Shown one piece after another: positions 6,396 through 14,086 of a stretch of DNA of 33,035 nucleotides. The stretch covers positions 1 to 33,035 of the forward strand of contig DETL01000031.1 of the NCBI GenBank assembly GCA_002361625.1, in the 5' to 3' direction. The notes under the pieces were generated by a model. That model was not told the origin of the DNA, ran no database searches, and worked only from the letters and a program-made list of their open reading frames with translations. The translations under genes were made by a program, and so were the position numbers. Numbering within the stretch: position 1 is the stretch's first letter; the number at the start of each line of letters is the position of its first letter. Source of the DNA: Bacteroidales bacterium UBA3289 (GTDB lineage: Bacteria; Bacteroidota; Bacteroidia; Bacteroidales; UBA932).

Positions 6396-9206
6396 ATGCC
6401 GGCAGAAGGAAATATCATCATCAGAAGGGCGAAAGTCAACAACCTCAAGGACATTACGGTAGAGATCCCGCGGAACCGCCTCGTCGTGGTCACGGGCATC
6501 TCCGGCAGCGGAAAATCCTCCCTGGCCTTCGATACGCTTTTTGCCGAAGGACAGCGCCGTTTTGCCGAGAGCCTCTCCTCCTACGCCCGGCAGTTCCTGG
6601 GCCGGATGTCCAAGCCCGACGTGGAGATGATCGAAGGCATTCCGCCCGCCATCGCCATCGAGCAGAAGGTCAATATCCGGAATCCCCGCTCCACCGTGGC
6701 CACGACGACGGAAATCTACGACTACCTGCGCCTGCTGTTCGCCCGCATCGGCCGCACCTATTCGCCCGTGAGTGGGGAAGAGGTGAAGGCCCATACTGTC
6801 CAGGATGTCCTCGGGGACATCTTCGACGGTGCCCCGCACACGGTCTATATCCTTTCCGACCTGCATTGGAAGGACCGGCAGGATCGCGTGGAACTCATGC
6901 TCCAGCTCAAGGAAGAGGGCTATGGCCGTCTGTTCCAGGGCAGTACGAAGCAGGTTTACGACATCGAGGATGTCATGCGGATGGGGGCGGACGCCCCGGA
7001 CGACCTGGATCTCCTGGTGGACCGTGCCAAGACCACCGGCGAGGCCGACGAGGACCTCCTCACCAGGCTCCACGCCTCCATCCAGGCCGCTTTCGACAAG
7101 GGAAACGGTGACATGGCCATCATTAAGGACGGTGTCCGCAAGGAATTCTGCTCGCGGTTCGAAAAGGATGGCCTGACCTTCCGCCAGCCGGACGAGTACC
7201 TGTTCAGCTTCAACAGCCCGCTGGGCGCCTGCCCGGTGTGCGGTGGCCTGGGGAAGATTATCGGCATCAGCGAGGACCTAGTCATCCCGGACAAGACCAA
7301 GAGCATCTACGAAGGGGCCATCGCCTGCTGGCGGGGTGAGAAGATGAGCTGGTTCAAGGACCTCGTGGTGAAGAACGCCGAGAAATACGGCATCCCCGTC
7401 TTCGAACCCTACTGCAAACTCACGGAAAAGCAGAAACGCACCCTCTGGGAGTCCCGGGCCACGATGGACGACGAGACCACGATCGTGGGCATCGACGAAT
7501 TCTTCGAATGGGTCAATGCGAACCGCTACAAGATCCAGTACAAATACATGCTCAGCCGCTATTCCGGACGGACCACCTGCCACGAATGCGGCGGGAGCCG
7601 GCTCCGGAAGGAGGCCCTGTATGTGAAAGTGGGCGGCAGGACCATCCACGAATATATGTCCATGACCATCGACGACCTGGTCCGCTGCATCGACACACTT
7701 GAACTGACGGAGTACGAACGCGGCGTCGCCGGCAAGGCACTCGAGGAGATTTCCTACCGCCTCCGGTGCATCCAGGACGTCGGACTGGGTTACCTGACCC
7801 TGAACCGGACCATGAATACGCTGTCCGGCGGCGAAAGCCAGCGGGTGAACCTCGTCACCGCCCTGGGCAGTTCCCTGGTGGGCTCCATGTACATCCTGGA
7901 CGAACCTTCCATCGGCCTGCATCCGCGGGACACCGACCGGCTGATCGACGTCCTCAAGCGGCTCCGCGACATCGGCAATACCGTCGTCGTGGTGGAGCAC
8001 GACCCGGAGATCATCCGGGCGGCGGACCTGCTGATCGACATGGGCCCCAAGGCGGGCGTCCATGGCGGCGAAGTCGTCTTCCAGGGCCTGGCGGACCATT
8101 TTACGGAGGAAGAGCTCAAGCGTTCCCTCACGCTGCAGTACCTGACCGGAGAGCGGAAACCCTACATCCGGGAAAAACGGCCCTGGCAGTATTCCATTAC
8201 CGTCAACGGGGCCATGCAGAACAACCTCAAGGACATCGACGTCCAGTTCCCGCTGGGCGTGTTGACCGTCGTCACCGGCGTGTCCGGCAGCGGCAAGTCG
8301 TCCCTCGTGGGCGATATCCTGTATCCGGCCCTGAAACGGCGGATCAACGAGACCGGCGACCTGCCGGGTACCTTCAAGGGCCTGTCCGGCAACCTGGACC
8401 GCATCACGCGGGTGGAATACGTGGACCAGAACCCCATCGGCAAGAGCTCCCGGTCCAATGCCGTCACCTACCTGAAGATCTATGACGACATCCGCAAGCT
8501 CCTGAGCGACCAGCAGTTCGCGAAAATCAACGGCTTCACCCCGTCCTACTTCTCCTTCAACCAGGACGGCGGACGCTGCCCCGAGTGCCAGGGCGACGGC
8601 TTCGTGAAGATCGGCATGCAGTTCATGGCCGACGTGACGATGGTATGCGAATCCTGCGGCGGCAAGCGCTTCAAGCCCGAGATCCTGGAAGTCCGCTACA
8701 AGGACAAGAATGTCGATGATATCCTGAACATGAGCGTGGAGGAGGCCATCGCCTTCTTCGGCGCCCAGAAGGAGGAACTGGCCAGGAACATCGCCGACGA
8801 TCTCCAGCCCCTCGTGGACGTGGGCCTGGGGTACATCAAGCTGGGACAGCCCTCCAGCACGCTCTCGGGCGGTGAAAGCCAGCGCATCAAGCTCGCATAC
8901 TTCCTGAGCCTGAGCGGGAAAGAGGACCGGCCGCGCAAGGAACGGATTCTGTTCATCTTCGACGAACCCACGACGGGCCTGCATTTCTATGACGTGGAGA
9001 AGCTTCTGAAGGCCTTCGACGCCCTGCTCGCCCGCGGTCATTCCGTCCTCGTGGTGGAGCACAACCTGGACGTCATCCGCAGCGCGGACTGGGTGATCGA
9101 CCTGGGGCCGGACGCCGGCGACCGGGGCGGGGAAGTGGTTTTCGCCGGCACGCCGGAGGATCTGGCGGCCCGGGGGGACACCTTCACGGCCCGATACTTG
9201 CGGTAA
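6396..9206 (+). CDS. uvrA: Excinuclease ABC subunit A
   Basis: A full-length 936-residue UvrA, the damage-recognition ATPase of nucleotide excision repair. The first Walker A is GISGSGKSS (residues 34-42) and the second is GVSGSGKSS. Two LSGGESQR signatures and the Walker B regions ILDEPSIGLHP and IFDEPTTGLHF are present. Zinc-binding cysteine pairs appear as CPVCGG with CHECGG in the first half and CPECQG with CESCGG in the second. It forms dimers and loads UvrB at lesions. The length is close to that of the E. coli protein and no motif is missing. It is transcribed alone, with an AAGGA just before the ATG. Confidence 0.98.
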   Translation: MPAEGNIIIRRAKVNNLKDITVEIPRNRLVVVTGISGSGKSSLAFDTLFAEGQRRFAESLSSYARQFLGRMSKPDVEMIEGIPPAIAIEQKVNIRNPRSTVATTTEIYDYLRLLFARIGRTYSPVSGEEVKAHTVQDVLGDIFDGAPHTVYILSDLHWKDRQDRVELMLQLKEEGYGRLFQGSTKQVYDIEDVMRMGADAPDDLDLLVDRAKTTGEADEDLLTRLHASIQAAFDKGNGDMAIIKDGVRKEFCSRFEKDGLTFRQPDEYLFSFNSPLGACPVCGGLGKIIGISEDLVIPDKTKSIYEGAIACWRGEKMSWFKDLVVKNAEKYGIPVFEPYCKLTEKQKRTLWESRATMDDETTIVGIDEFFEWVNANRYKIQYKYMLSRYSGRTTCHECGGSRLRKEALYVKVGGRTIHEYMSMTIDDLVRCIDTLELTEYERGVAGKALEEISYRLRCIQDVGLGYLTLNRTMNTLSGGESQRVNLVTALGSSLVGSMYILDEPSIGLHPRDTDRLIDVLKRLRDIGNTVVVVEHDPEIIRAADLLIDMGPKAGVHGGEVVFQGLADHFTEEELKRSLTLQYLTGERKPYIREKRPWQYSITVNGAMQNNLKDIDVQFPLGVLTVVTGVSGSGKSSLVGDILYPALKRRINETGDLPGTFKGLSGNLDRITRVEYVDQNPIGKSSRSNAVTYLKIYDDIRKLLSDQQFAKINGFTPSYFSFNQDGGRCPECQGDGFVKIGMQFMADVTMVCESCGGKRFKPEILEVRYKDKNVDDILNMSVEEAIAFFGAQKEELARNIADDLQPLVDVGLGYIKLGQPSSTLSGGESQRIKLAYFLSLSGKEDRPRKERILFIFDEPTTGLHFYDVEKLLKAFDALLARGHSVLVVEHNLDVIRSADWVIDLGPDAGDRGGEVVFAGTPEDLAARGDTFTARYLR

Positions 9207-9229
9207 TTCGGACGAATTCGCTATCTTTG
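9198..9229 (+). promoter_or_regulatory. Promoter of the 9235 glycosyltransferase gene
   Basis: A -33 TTG (9198-9200, inside the last uvrA codons) is followed after 21 bp by the -7 box TATCTTTG (9222-9229). The ATG is only 5 nt beyond the -7 box, predicting a leaderless mRNA. Confidence 0.65.
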
Positions 9230-9234
9230 TTCCT

Positions 9235-10071
9235 ATGAAGAGAATCGCCGCCCTCACAATGGCCCGCAACGACGACTTCTACCTGCGCAAGTGGGTGGAA
9301 TACTACGGCGCCCAGCTCGGCCGGGAGAACCTGTACATCTTCTTGGACGGCCTGGACCAGGTGGTCGGGGATTTCTGCGCCGGCACGCATGCGCAGGCCG
9401 TGGAAAAGATCGGCTCCCAGGTCATCGAGGCGGAAAAAGGCCGGCTGCGGTTCCTCTCCGGCAAGGCTGCGGAACTGCTCTCCGCCGGGTACGACCTCGT
9501 CATCGGGGTCGATGCCGACGAATTCATCGTCGTGGACCCGAAACTGGGCCTGACCCTGCCGGAGTATCTCAGCACGCTCAGAATCAAGGATTCCATTTCG
9601 GCCCTCGGCCTGGACTTCGGCCAGAAGCTGGGTGAGGAGGAAGCCATCCGGGAGGACGAACCCTTCCTGCACCAGCGCCATTACGCCCAGCTGGGCACGC
9701 GTTATACCAAACCTTCCATCATCGCGAAACCCCTCGTCTGGGGAAGCGGCTTCCACCGGATCAAGGGGCACAACTTCCATATTGCGAAGGACTTGTATCT
9801 CTTTCATTTCGGGTATTTCGACTGGGAGCGCATCCAGGCACGTTATGCCGACCAGGACCGGATGGACCAGGGCTGGGGGGGACATATGCACAAGCGTTCC
9901 CGTACCATCCGGCTGGTGACGGAGAAAAAGGCCCTGGATTTCGAACGCTGGACGAAGTTCGCCCGCCGCTGCCAGACCGTGTGCCGCCCGCCCTATGCCT
10001 GGAACAAGCCGGGGATGATGGAACTGAAAATCGTGGTCCGCATTCCGGACCGGTTCCGGGATCTCGTCTAA
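9235..10071 (+). CDS. Glycosyltransferase family 2-like protein (Glyco_tranf_2_4 type)
   Basis: A 278-residue protein with the N-terminal ALTMARNDDFYLRKWVEYY typical of the Glyco_tranf_2_4/GT92-like family and a DAD motif at residues 93-95 (GVDADEF) that would bind the metal and nucleotide sugar. A later HFGYFDW block fits the acceptor half. No signal peptide or membrane segment is visible, so it should act at the cytoplasmic face on a glycan or lipid-linked precursor. The donor sugar cannot be read. It has its own promoter after uvrA and overlaps the convergent glycosyltransferase gene by 4 bp at the stop codons. Confidence 0.88.
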   Translation: MKRIAALTMARNDDFYLRKWVEYYGAQLGRENLYIFLDGLDQVVGDFCAGTHAQAVEKIGSQVIEAEKGRLRFLSGKAAELLSAGYDLVIGVDADEFIVVDPKLGLTLPEYLSTLRIKDSISALGLDFGQKLGEEEAIREDEPFLHQRHYAQLGTRYTKPSIIAKPLVWGSGFHRIKGHNFHIAKDLYLFHFGYFDWERIQARYADQDRMDQGWGGHMHKRSRTIRLVTEKKALDFERWTKFARRCQTVCRPPYAWNKPGMMELKIVVRIPDRFRDLV

Positions 10072-10982
10072 TGTGCGTGGACCAGGTGGTCCGCAAAGGA
10101 GCCGGGAACGATGTTTTCCAGGTCCCGGTAGCTCGTCTTCTGATAGAAAAATCCTTCTTCCGCCGCCTGTAGGAGCACCTTCTCGTCGTATGGAAGGTCT
10201 TTGTATTCATAGAGATACAGATGCGTCGGATACTGGTCCAGCTGGGCCATCTCGCCAAATAGTTTTGCTGCGGTCTCGTTGTAAGTGACGAGGGTCCGGA
10301 ACATGACCTGGTGCTGGAAATAGTCCACGCGCCGGTCTTCGTGCAGCCAGTAGTCCAGGATCATCGCCCGCCAGGCCTCCAACAGGTAGCTGCCCTTTCG
10401 GGCGCGGATGAAACAGTTCTGGATGAAACTGTAATTGCCATGGACCTTTTCTCCGGCCATGAAGACGAAGAAATCGTGTTCCGTGATCCAGGCCGGGATG
10501 GGGGCGCTGACGTAGCAGGTGGAGTCCAGCCAATAGCCACCGTAGGTGTGGAGGAGTTCCACGCGGCAGATGTCCGCGAAATGGGCGGGTTTGATCTTTC
10601 CGGCCCGGTACTTTTCCACGATGGCTTCCGGGAGCGTGATCCAGTCGAAGACGGTTTTCCCGTCCAGGATCACCAGCGGCTGCGTGCAGTGCTTCCGGAT
10701 GCTGGCGAAGCAGGACTTGACGATGTCCGGAGCCTGTTCCTCTCCCTGGAGCCAGAGGGTGAAGATCCGTTCTTCATGGTCGTTCCGGATCACCGGGGTC
10801 ACGGGGACGTTGTCTGCAGCCTGCAGCCAGTTCTTCCGCATATAGTCCATGAGGATGCGGCCGAAGGCCTTGCAGCGGCGTGCACGGTGACGCTCCTCCC
10901 CGTCCCAGACGGGATTGAGGAGATGCCCCTCCAGGAGGAGGCGGAAGCGGGTCCAGCCCACCGATGAGGAATTTTTGCCCAT
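10068..10982 (-). CDS. Capsular polysaccharide synthesis-type glycosyltransferase, paralogue 1
   Basis: A 304-residue protein of the Caps_synth/GT32-like type. It carries RIFTLWLQGEEQAPDIVKSC at about residues 72-91, then HFADICRVELL, and GGYWLDST (residues 148-155), which takes the place of the usual GGxYxDxD sugar-binding motif. NCFIRARKGSYLLEAWR and YFQHQVMF follow. It is clearly paralogous to the divergent gene at 11030, sharing KYRAGKI, HFADICRV, NCFIRARKG and DYFQHQ. It likely transfers a sugar to a surface polysaccharide in the cytoplasm. Its -7 box lies 7 nt from the ATG, so the transcript should be nearly leaderless. It overlaps the convergent gene by 4 bp. Confidence 0.87.
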   Translation of the reverse strand: MGKNSSSVGWTRFRLLLEGHLLNPVWDGEERHRARRCKAFGRILMDYMRKNWLQAADNVPVTPVIRNDHEERIFTLWLQGEEQAPDIVKSCFASIRKHCTQPLVILDGKTVFDWITLPEAIVEKYRAGKIKPAHFADICRVELLHTYGGYWLDSTCYVSAPIPAWITEHDFFVFMAGEKVHGNYSFIQNCFIRARKGSYLLEAWRAMILDYWLHEDRRVDYFQHQVMFRTLVTYNETAAKLFGEMAQLDQYPTHLYLYEYKDLPYDEKVLLQAAEEGFFYQKTSYRDLENIVPGSFADHLVHAH

Positions 10983-11007
10983 ATCTCCACAAAAATAGAT
11001 AAATTTG
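10974..11007 (+). promoter_or_regulatory. Promoter of the 11030 glycosyltransferase gene
   Basis: A -33 TTTG (10974-10977, inside the first codons of the divergent gene) and a -7 TAAATTTG (11000-11007) are separated by 22 bp. The -7 box lies 2 bp from the opposing -7 box. Confidence 0.55.
10990..10997 (-). promoter_or_regulatory. -7 element for the 10982 glycosyltransferase gene
   Basis: TATTTTTG on the minus strand, 7 nt before the ATG at 10982. It faces away from the TAAATTTG box at 11000-11007, so the two polymerases would compete for the same DNA. Confidence 0.55.
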
Positions 11008-11029
11008 CGAAGAAAACCCGCTTTCAGTC

Positions 11030-11932
11030 GTGAGAAAGACCGATTTAATCCTGGCCAAGGCCTGGCTTTTTGCCGGAGCCCATCTGACGAATCCCCTCTG
11101 GTGGCCGCGCGAGCGGCGCCGGGAGCGGCGGCGCGATGTCCTCGCCGCCTCCCTGCCGTGGTATTTTCGCCGGAACTTGCTGGACGGGGTGGCTGCCTTG
11201 CCGGAAGGTCCTGTCCTGAAAAAGGATGACTCCGACCAGGTGTTCACGCTTTGGCTCCAGGGGGAGGATGCCGCTCCGGAGCTCGTAAAGGCCTGTTTCC
11301 GCAGCATGCGGCGACATTTTTCGCAGGAGCTCCTCGTGCTGGATGAGAAGACGCTGTATGACTATGTGGACCTGCCGTCGGTCATTATCGACAAGTACCG
11401 GGCAGGGAAGATCAAAACGGCGCATTTCGCCGATATCTGCCGCGTGGACCTGCTGTATCGGCACGGTGGCTACTGGATGGACTCCACTTGCTATGCGACG
11501 GCCCCCATCCCCGACTGGATTGCCGCGGAGGATTTCTTTATGTTCCTGACGGAGAAAAAGTACGGCAGCGTGTACAGCTTCTGCCAGAATTGTTTCATCC
11601 GGGCACGGAAAGGCGATTACCTGCTCGCAGCCTGGCGGGAGATGATCCTGGATTTCTGGACGTATCAGACCGTCCGGATGGATTATTTCCAGCATCAGTT
11701 GATGTTCAAGGCCTTGGTGCAGAATGATCCACGGGCGAAAGCGCATTTCGCGAGGATGCCCCATGTCGGCCAGGACGCGACGCATGTGCTCGGAGCCCAG
11801 CCGTTGGACACGCCGTATGACCCGCAGCGGTTCGCCCGCGATACGGAAGGGGCTTTTTTCCAGAAATTGACCTATCGCGGCGCGGATGGAGCGCCGGCCG
11901 GATCGGTCATCGACTTCATCAAGCGTTCTTGA
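11030..11932 (+). CDS. Capsular polysaccharide synthesis-type glycosyltransferase, paralogue 2
   Basis: A 300-residue paralogue of the divergent gene at 10068-10982. QVFTLWLQGEDAAPELVKAC, HFADICRVDLL, GGYWMDST (residues 146-153), NCFIRARKGDYLLAAWREMI and DYFQHQLMF match it nearly block for block; the N-terminal 60 residues and the C-terminal tail differ. It should be a cytoplasmic glycosyltransferase of the Caps_synth type. The start is a GTG, 22 nt after a -7 box; no in-frame ATG lies near. It overlaps the convergent GT2 gene by 14 bp. Probably the product of an inverted duplication followed by divergence. Confidence 0.86.
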   Translation: MRKTDLILAKAWLFAGAHLTNPLWWPRERRRERRRDVLAASLPWYFRRNLLDGVAALPEGPVLKKDDSDQVFTLWLQGEDAAPELVKACFRSMRRHFSQELLVLDEKTLYDYVDLPSVIIDKYRAGKIKTAHFADICRVDLLYRHGGYWMDSTCYATAPIPDWIAAEDFFMFLTEKKYGSVYSFCQNCFIRARKGDYLLAAWREMILDFWTYQTVRMDYFQHQLMFKALVQNDPRAKAHFARMPHVGQDATHVLGAQPLDTPYDPQRFARDTEGAFFQKLTYRGADGAPAGSVIDFIKRS

Positions 11933-12776
11933 GCTTTTTCTCCAGCTTTTCCCGGAAGGGGAGGAGGAATTGCCGTTCCCAGCGCTCTTTCCGGACGGGA
12001 TCGGCGTGGGCATAGATCTTTTCCGCTGCCGTGATGGCGGTTTGGAGACTCCGGATCTTAAAGTCTTCCCGGGACGAAAGGATGTAACTCCGGCGGTTCG
12101 GATAATAGAAATAGAGCGGCAGGTCCGTGAGCGTGGCTTTCCTCACGCGCAGCATCACCTCGCTCCACCAGGGGAAATCCTCGTAGATGATGCCGGGGAT
12201 GAAGTCGATCCCTTCGACGATCTCTTTCCGATACAGGCAGCGCCACGGCTGGCAGTGTTTGGTCCAAAGCCCTTCCCCGGGGTGGGCATATTCCGTCGCA
12301 TGGGCGGAAATGTCGTCTGTGACGAGGGTCTCGAAGTTGCCGAAGTCTTTGAATGCCATCCGCTTGGGGTCGGGAAGTCCCAGGATGTGGCGTAACATGA
12401 GTCGGGTCCGGTACCCGTGGTCGTAGGTGAAGCACACGATGTCGGAACCGTCCCGTTCCGCCAGGTTGAAAGTGATCTCCATGGCCCGGGGATGCAGGAA
12501 ATCATCGCTGTCCACAAACAGGACATATCGGCCCTCCGCGGCCTTCAGGGCCGTATTCCGTGCGACACTCACCCCTTCGTTGGCCTTGTGGATGACCCGG
12601 ATCCGCCGGTCGTCGGCCGCGAGAGCGTCCAGCCGGGCGCCCGTCCCGTCGGTGCTTCCGTCATCGATGCAAATGGCTTCCCAATCTTCAAAGGTCTGGG
12701 CCTGCAGGCTTCCGAGGCACCTTCCCAGGAAGGCCTCGGCATTGTATGCAGGTATGATGACGGAAATCGCAGGCAT
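11919..12776 (-). CDS. Family 2 glycosyltransferase
   Basis: A 285-residue GT-A glycosyltransferase of family 2. The opening ISVIIPAYNAEAFLGRCLGS, CIDDGSTDGT (about 36-45), NEGVSVARNTAL and the metal-binding VDSDDF (about 88-93) are canonical. The C-terminal part is short, with no membrane segments. It would add a sugar to a lipid-linked oligosaccharide or surface glycan; donor and linkage are unknown. The -7 box sits 7 nt before the ATG, so the mRNA is nearly leaderless. The gene overlaps the end of the upstream convergent glycosyltransferase gene by 14 bp. Confidence 0.93.
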   Translation of the reverse strand: MPAISVIIPAYNAEAFLGRCLGSLQAQTFEDWEAICIDDGSTDGTGARLDALAADDRRIRVIHKANEGVSVARNTALKAAEGRYVLFVDSDDFLHPRAMEITFNLAERDGSDIVCFTYDHGYRTRLMLRHILGLPDPKRMAFKDFGNFETLVTDDISAHATEYAHPGEGLWTKHCQPWRCLYRKEIVEGIDFIPGIIYEDFPWWSEVMLRVRKATLTDLPLYFYYPNRRSYILSSREDFKIRSLQTAITAAEKIYAHADPVRKERWERQFLLPFREKLEKKLKNA

Positions 12777-12783
12777 CGTCCTG

Positions 12784-12791
12784 CAAAGATA
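12784..12791 (-). promoter_or_regulatory. -7 element for the 12776 glycosyltransferase gene
   Basis: TATCTTTG on the minus strand, 7 nt before the ATG. The upstream part of the promoter would lie inside the 3' end of the lipoprotein gene at 12799. Confidence 0.6.
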
Positions 12792-12798
12792 AGCATTT

Positions 12799-14067
12799 TT
12801 ACGGACCGATGACCAGGAGGGCGAGGGTGTCGCGGTTCACGGGCGGGCCGGCCTTGAAATAGACGAGGGCGGAACCGCCCTTCCGGGTGTGGAGGGTGAT
12901 GCCGTGACCGTCCGGATCGATGTCGTAGGTATAGAGGTTGTGGACGCCTTCGTCGTCGTCCCAGGCGACCGGATCGATCTCGAAAGGGGTGTCTTCCGGG
13001 AATACGTCGCACCAGATGCGGTAGTCGTCGCCGGGCTGGCATTCGTTGTAGGCGGCCGGATGCAGGTCGAAGCTGGTTTCGGATACGAGTTCCCCCTTGT
13101 CCACGCGCCAGCCTTCCTCGGAAAGCCCGTCGCCCTCCAGGCATACGGTCACTTTGCAGGCGGTATTGCGGTAGATGTCGAAGTTGCCGGGACCGTCTCC
13201 CAGGTAAAACCGGTAGGAAACGGTCTCCCCGGGACGGGTATGCCAGGCGTTGGAATGGTAGGATCCCTTGATTTCCAGGTAGGAACAGACCTGTGGATAC
13301 CGGCCCTCGGAAAAGGTCTTTTCCCGTTCGTCCTCCGTATCCAGCAGGTCTCCCTGCAGGTTTTCCAGGAGGTACAGGCTGACCGGTTTGCTGACGCCTA
13401 CGGTCTGGTCCGTATTGAGGGGCTGGACTTGGCGGTCGTTCAGCGTATATCCCCCGGCAAACACCTGGGAGGCCGATTCGGCCCGGCTGTCCCCGAACAG
13501 GCATACCGACGAAGGACCATTGCCGATGGTGACGGCGGTTACCTGGAAGGAGACGTCGCTGTCGAGCTTGCTCCGGTCCAGCCGGAGGTCGATCCGGGCC
13601 ATGGCACGGATAAGGGGGACCGTGACGGAGGGCTCCCCGTGGCTGACGAAGCCGTCCAGGCGGGCGCACATGGGCATCCCCCGGCTGTATTCGTCCGGGT
13701 AGGCCATATGGTACCGGTAGGACTCCACCTCCTCCCGGCCCAGGGCGGGCAGGGCATAGCCGATATTGGCGGCGATGAAGATGTCATACGCGGCCTCGGT
13801 GAGGAGGGAGGTCCTGAGCCGGACGGTACCGCCGGTCGCACTGAAGTTGCGGGCCGGGTAGTACCGCCGCTCCTCCAGGAGCCCCTCTTCATTGTAAATC
13901 AGAAGATTGATGTCGGAGACAAGCCACTCGTCCGGAGGTGTGGACCTTGCCGGCGCCCCGGAGACCAGTTCCATGACGAGCTCTCCCATAACACGCTCGC
14001 CCGGCCGTTCTCCGATACTGCATCCTGTCACCAAACTCACTACGAGAAGGACGCCGGTTTTCCGCAT
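12799..14067 (-). CDS. Lipoprotein, DUF4906-like / fimbria-associated
   Basis: A 422-residue lipoprotein. MRKTGVLLVVSLVTGC is a short signal peptide ending in a lipobox with Cys16. The next part (SDINLLIYNEEGLL, PLIRAMARIDLRLD, then SLYLLENLQGDLL) resembles the DUF4906/fimbrillin-like proteins of Bacteroidales, in which strand-rich domains build or anchor pili. The C-terminal third contains another beta-rich domain with no family I recognise. It is the second gene of a two-lipoprotein unit, 19 bp after its partner, and has a GGAGGA Shine-Dalgarno (14076-14081). Likely located at the outer membrane or surface. The assignment to DUF4906 is by eye. Confidence 0.75.
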   Translation of the reverse strand: MRKTGVLLVVSLVTGCSIGERPGERVMGELVMELVSGAPARSTPPDEWLVSDINLLIYNEEGLLEERRYYPARNFSATGGTVRLRTSLLTEAAYDIFIAANIGYALPALGREEVESYRYHMAYPDEYSRGMPMCARLDGFVSHGEPSVTVPLIRAMARIDLRLDRSKLDSDVSFQVTAVTIGNGPSSVCLFGDSRAESASQVFAGGYTLNDRQVQPLNTDQTVGVSKPVSLYLLENLQGDLLDTEDEREKTFSEGRYPQVCSYLEIKGSYHSNAWHTRPGETVSYRFYLGDGPGNFDIYRNTACKVTVCLEGDGLSEEGWRVDKGELVSETSFDLHPAAYNECQPGDDYRIWCDVFPEDTPFEIDPVAWDDDEGVHNLYTYDIDPDGHGITLHTRKGGSALVYFKAGPPVNRDTLALLVIGP

Positions 14068-14086
14068 GGCCTGTCTCCTCCATCAA

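Noticed and set aside
6326..6499. Longer N-terminus for msrA up to 6499
   Set aside because: It would run through the divergent promoter and into uvrA codons. MTKDLYFAAGCFWG is the normal MsrA beginning.
7278..9269. Long open frame on the minus strand opposite uvrA
   Set aside because: It is fully covered by uvrA, with low-complexity composition and no family match. The same holds for 22229-24277 opposite the helicase and 24681-26270 opposite glnA.
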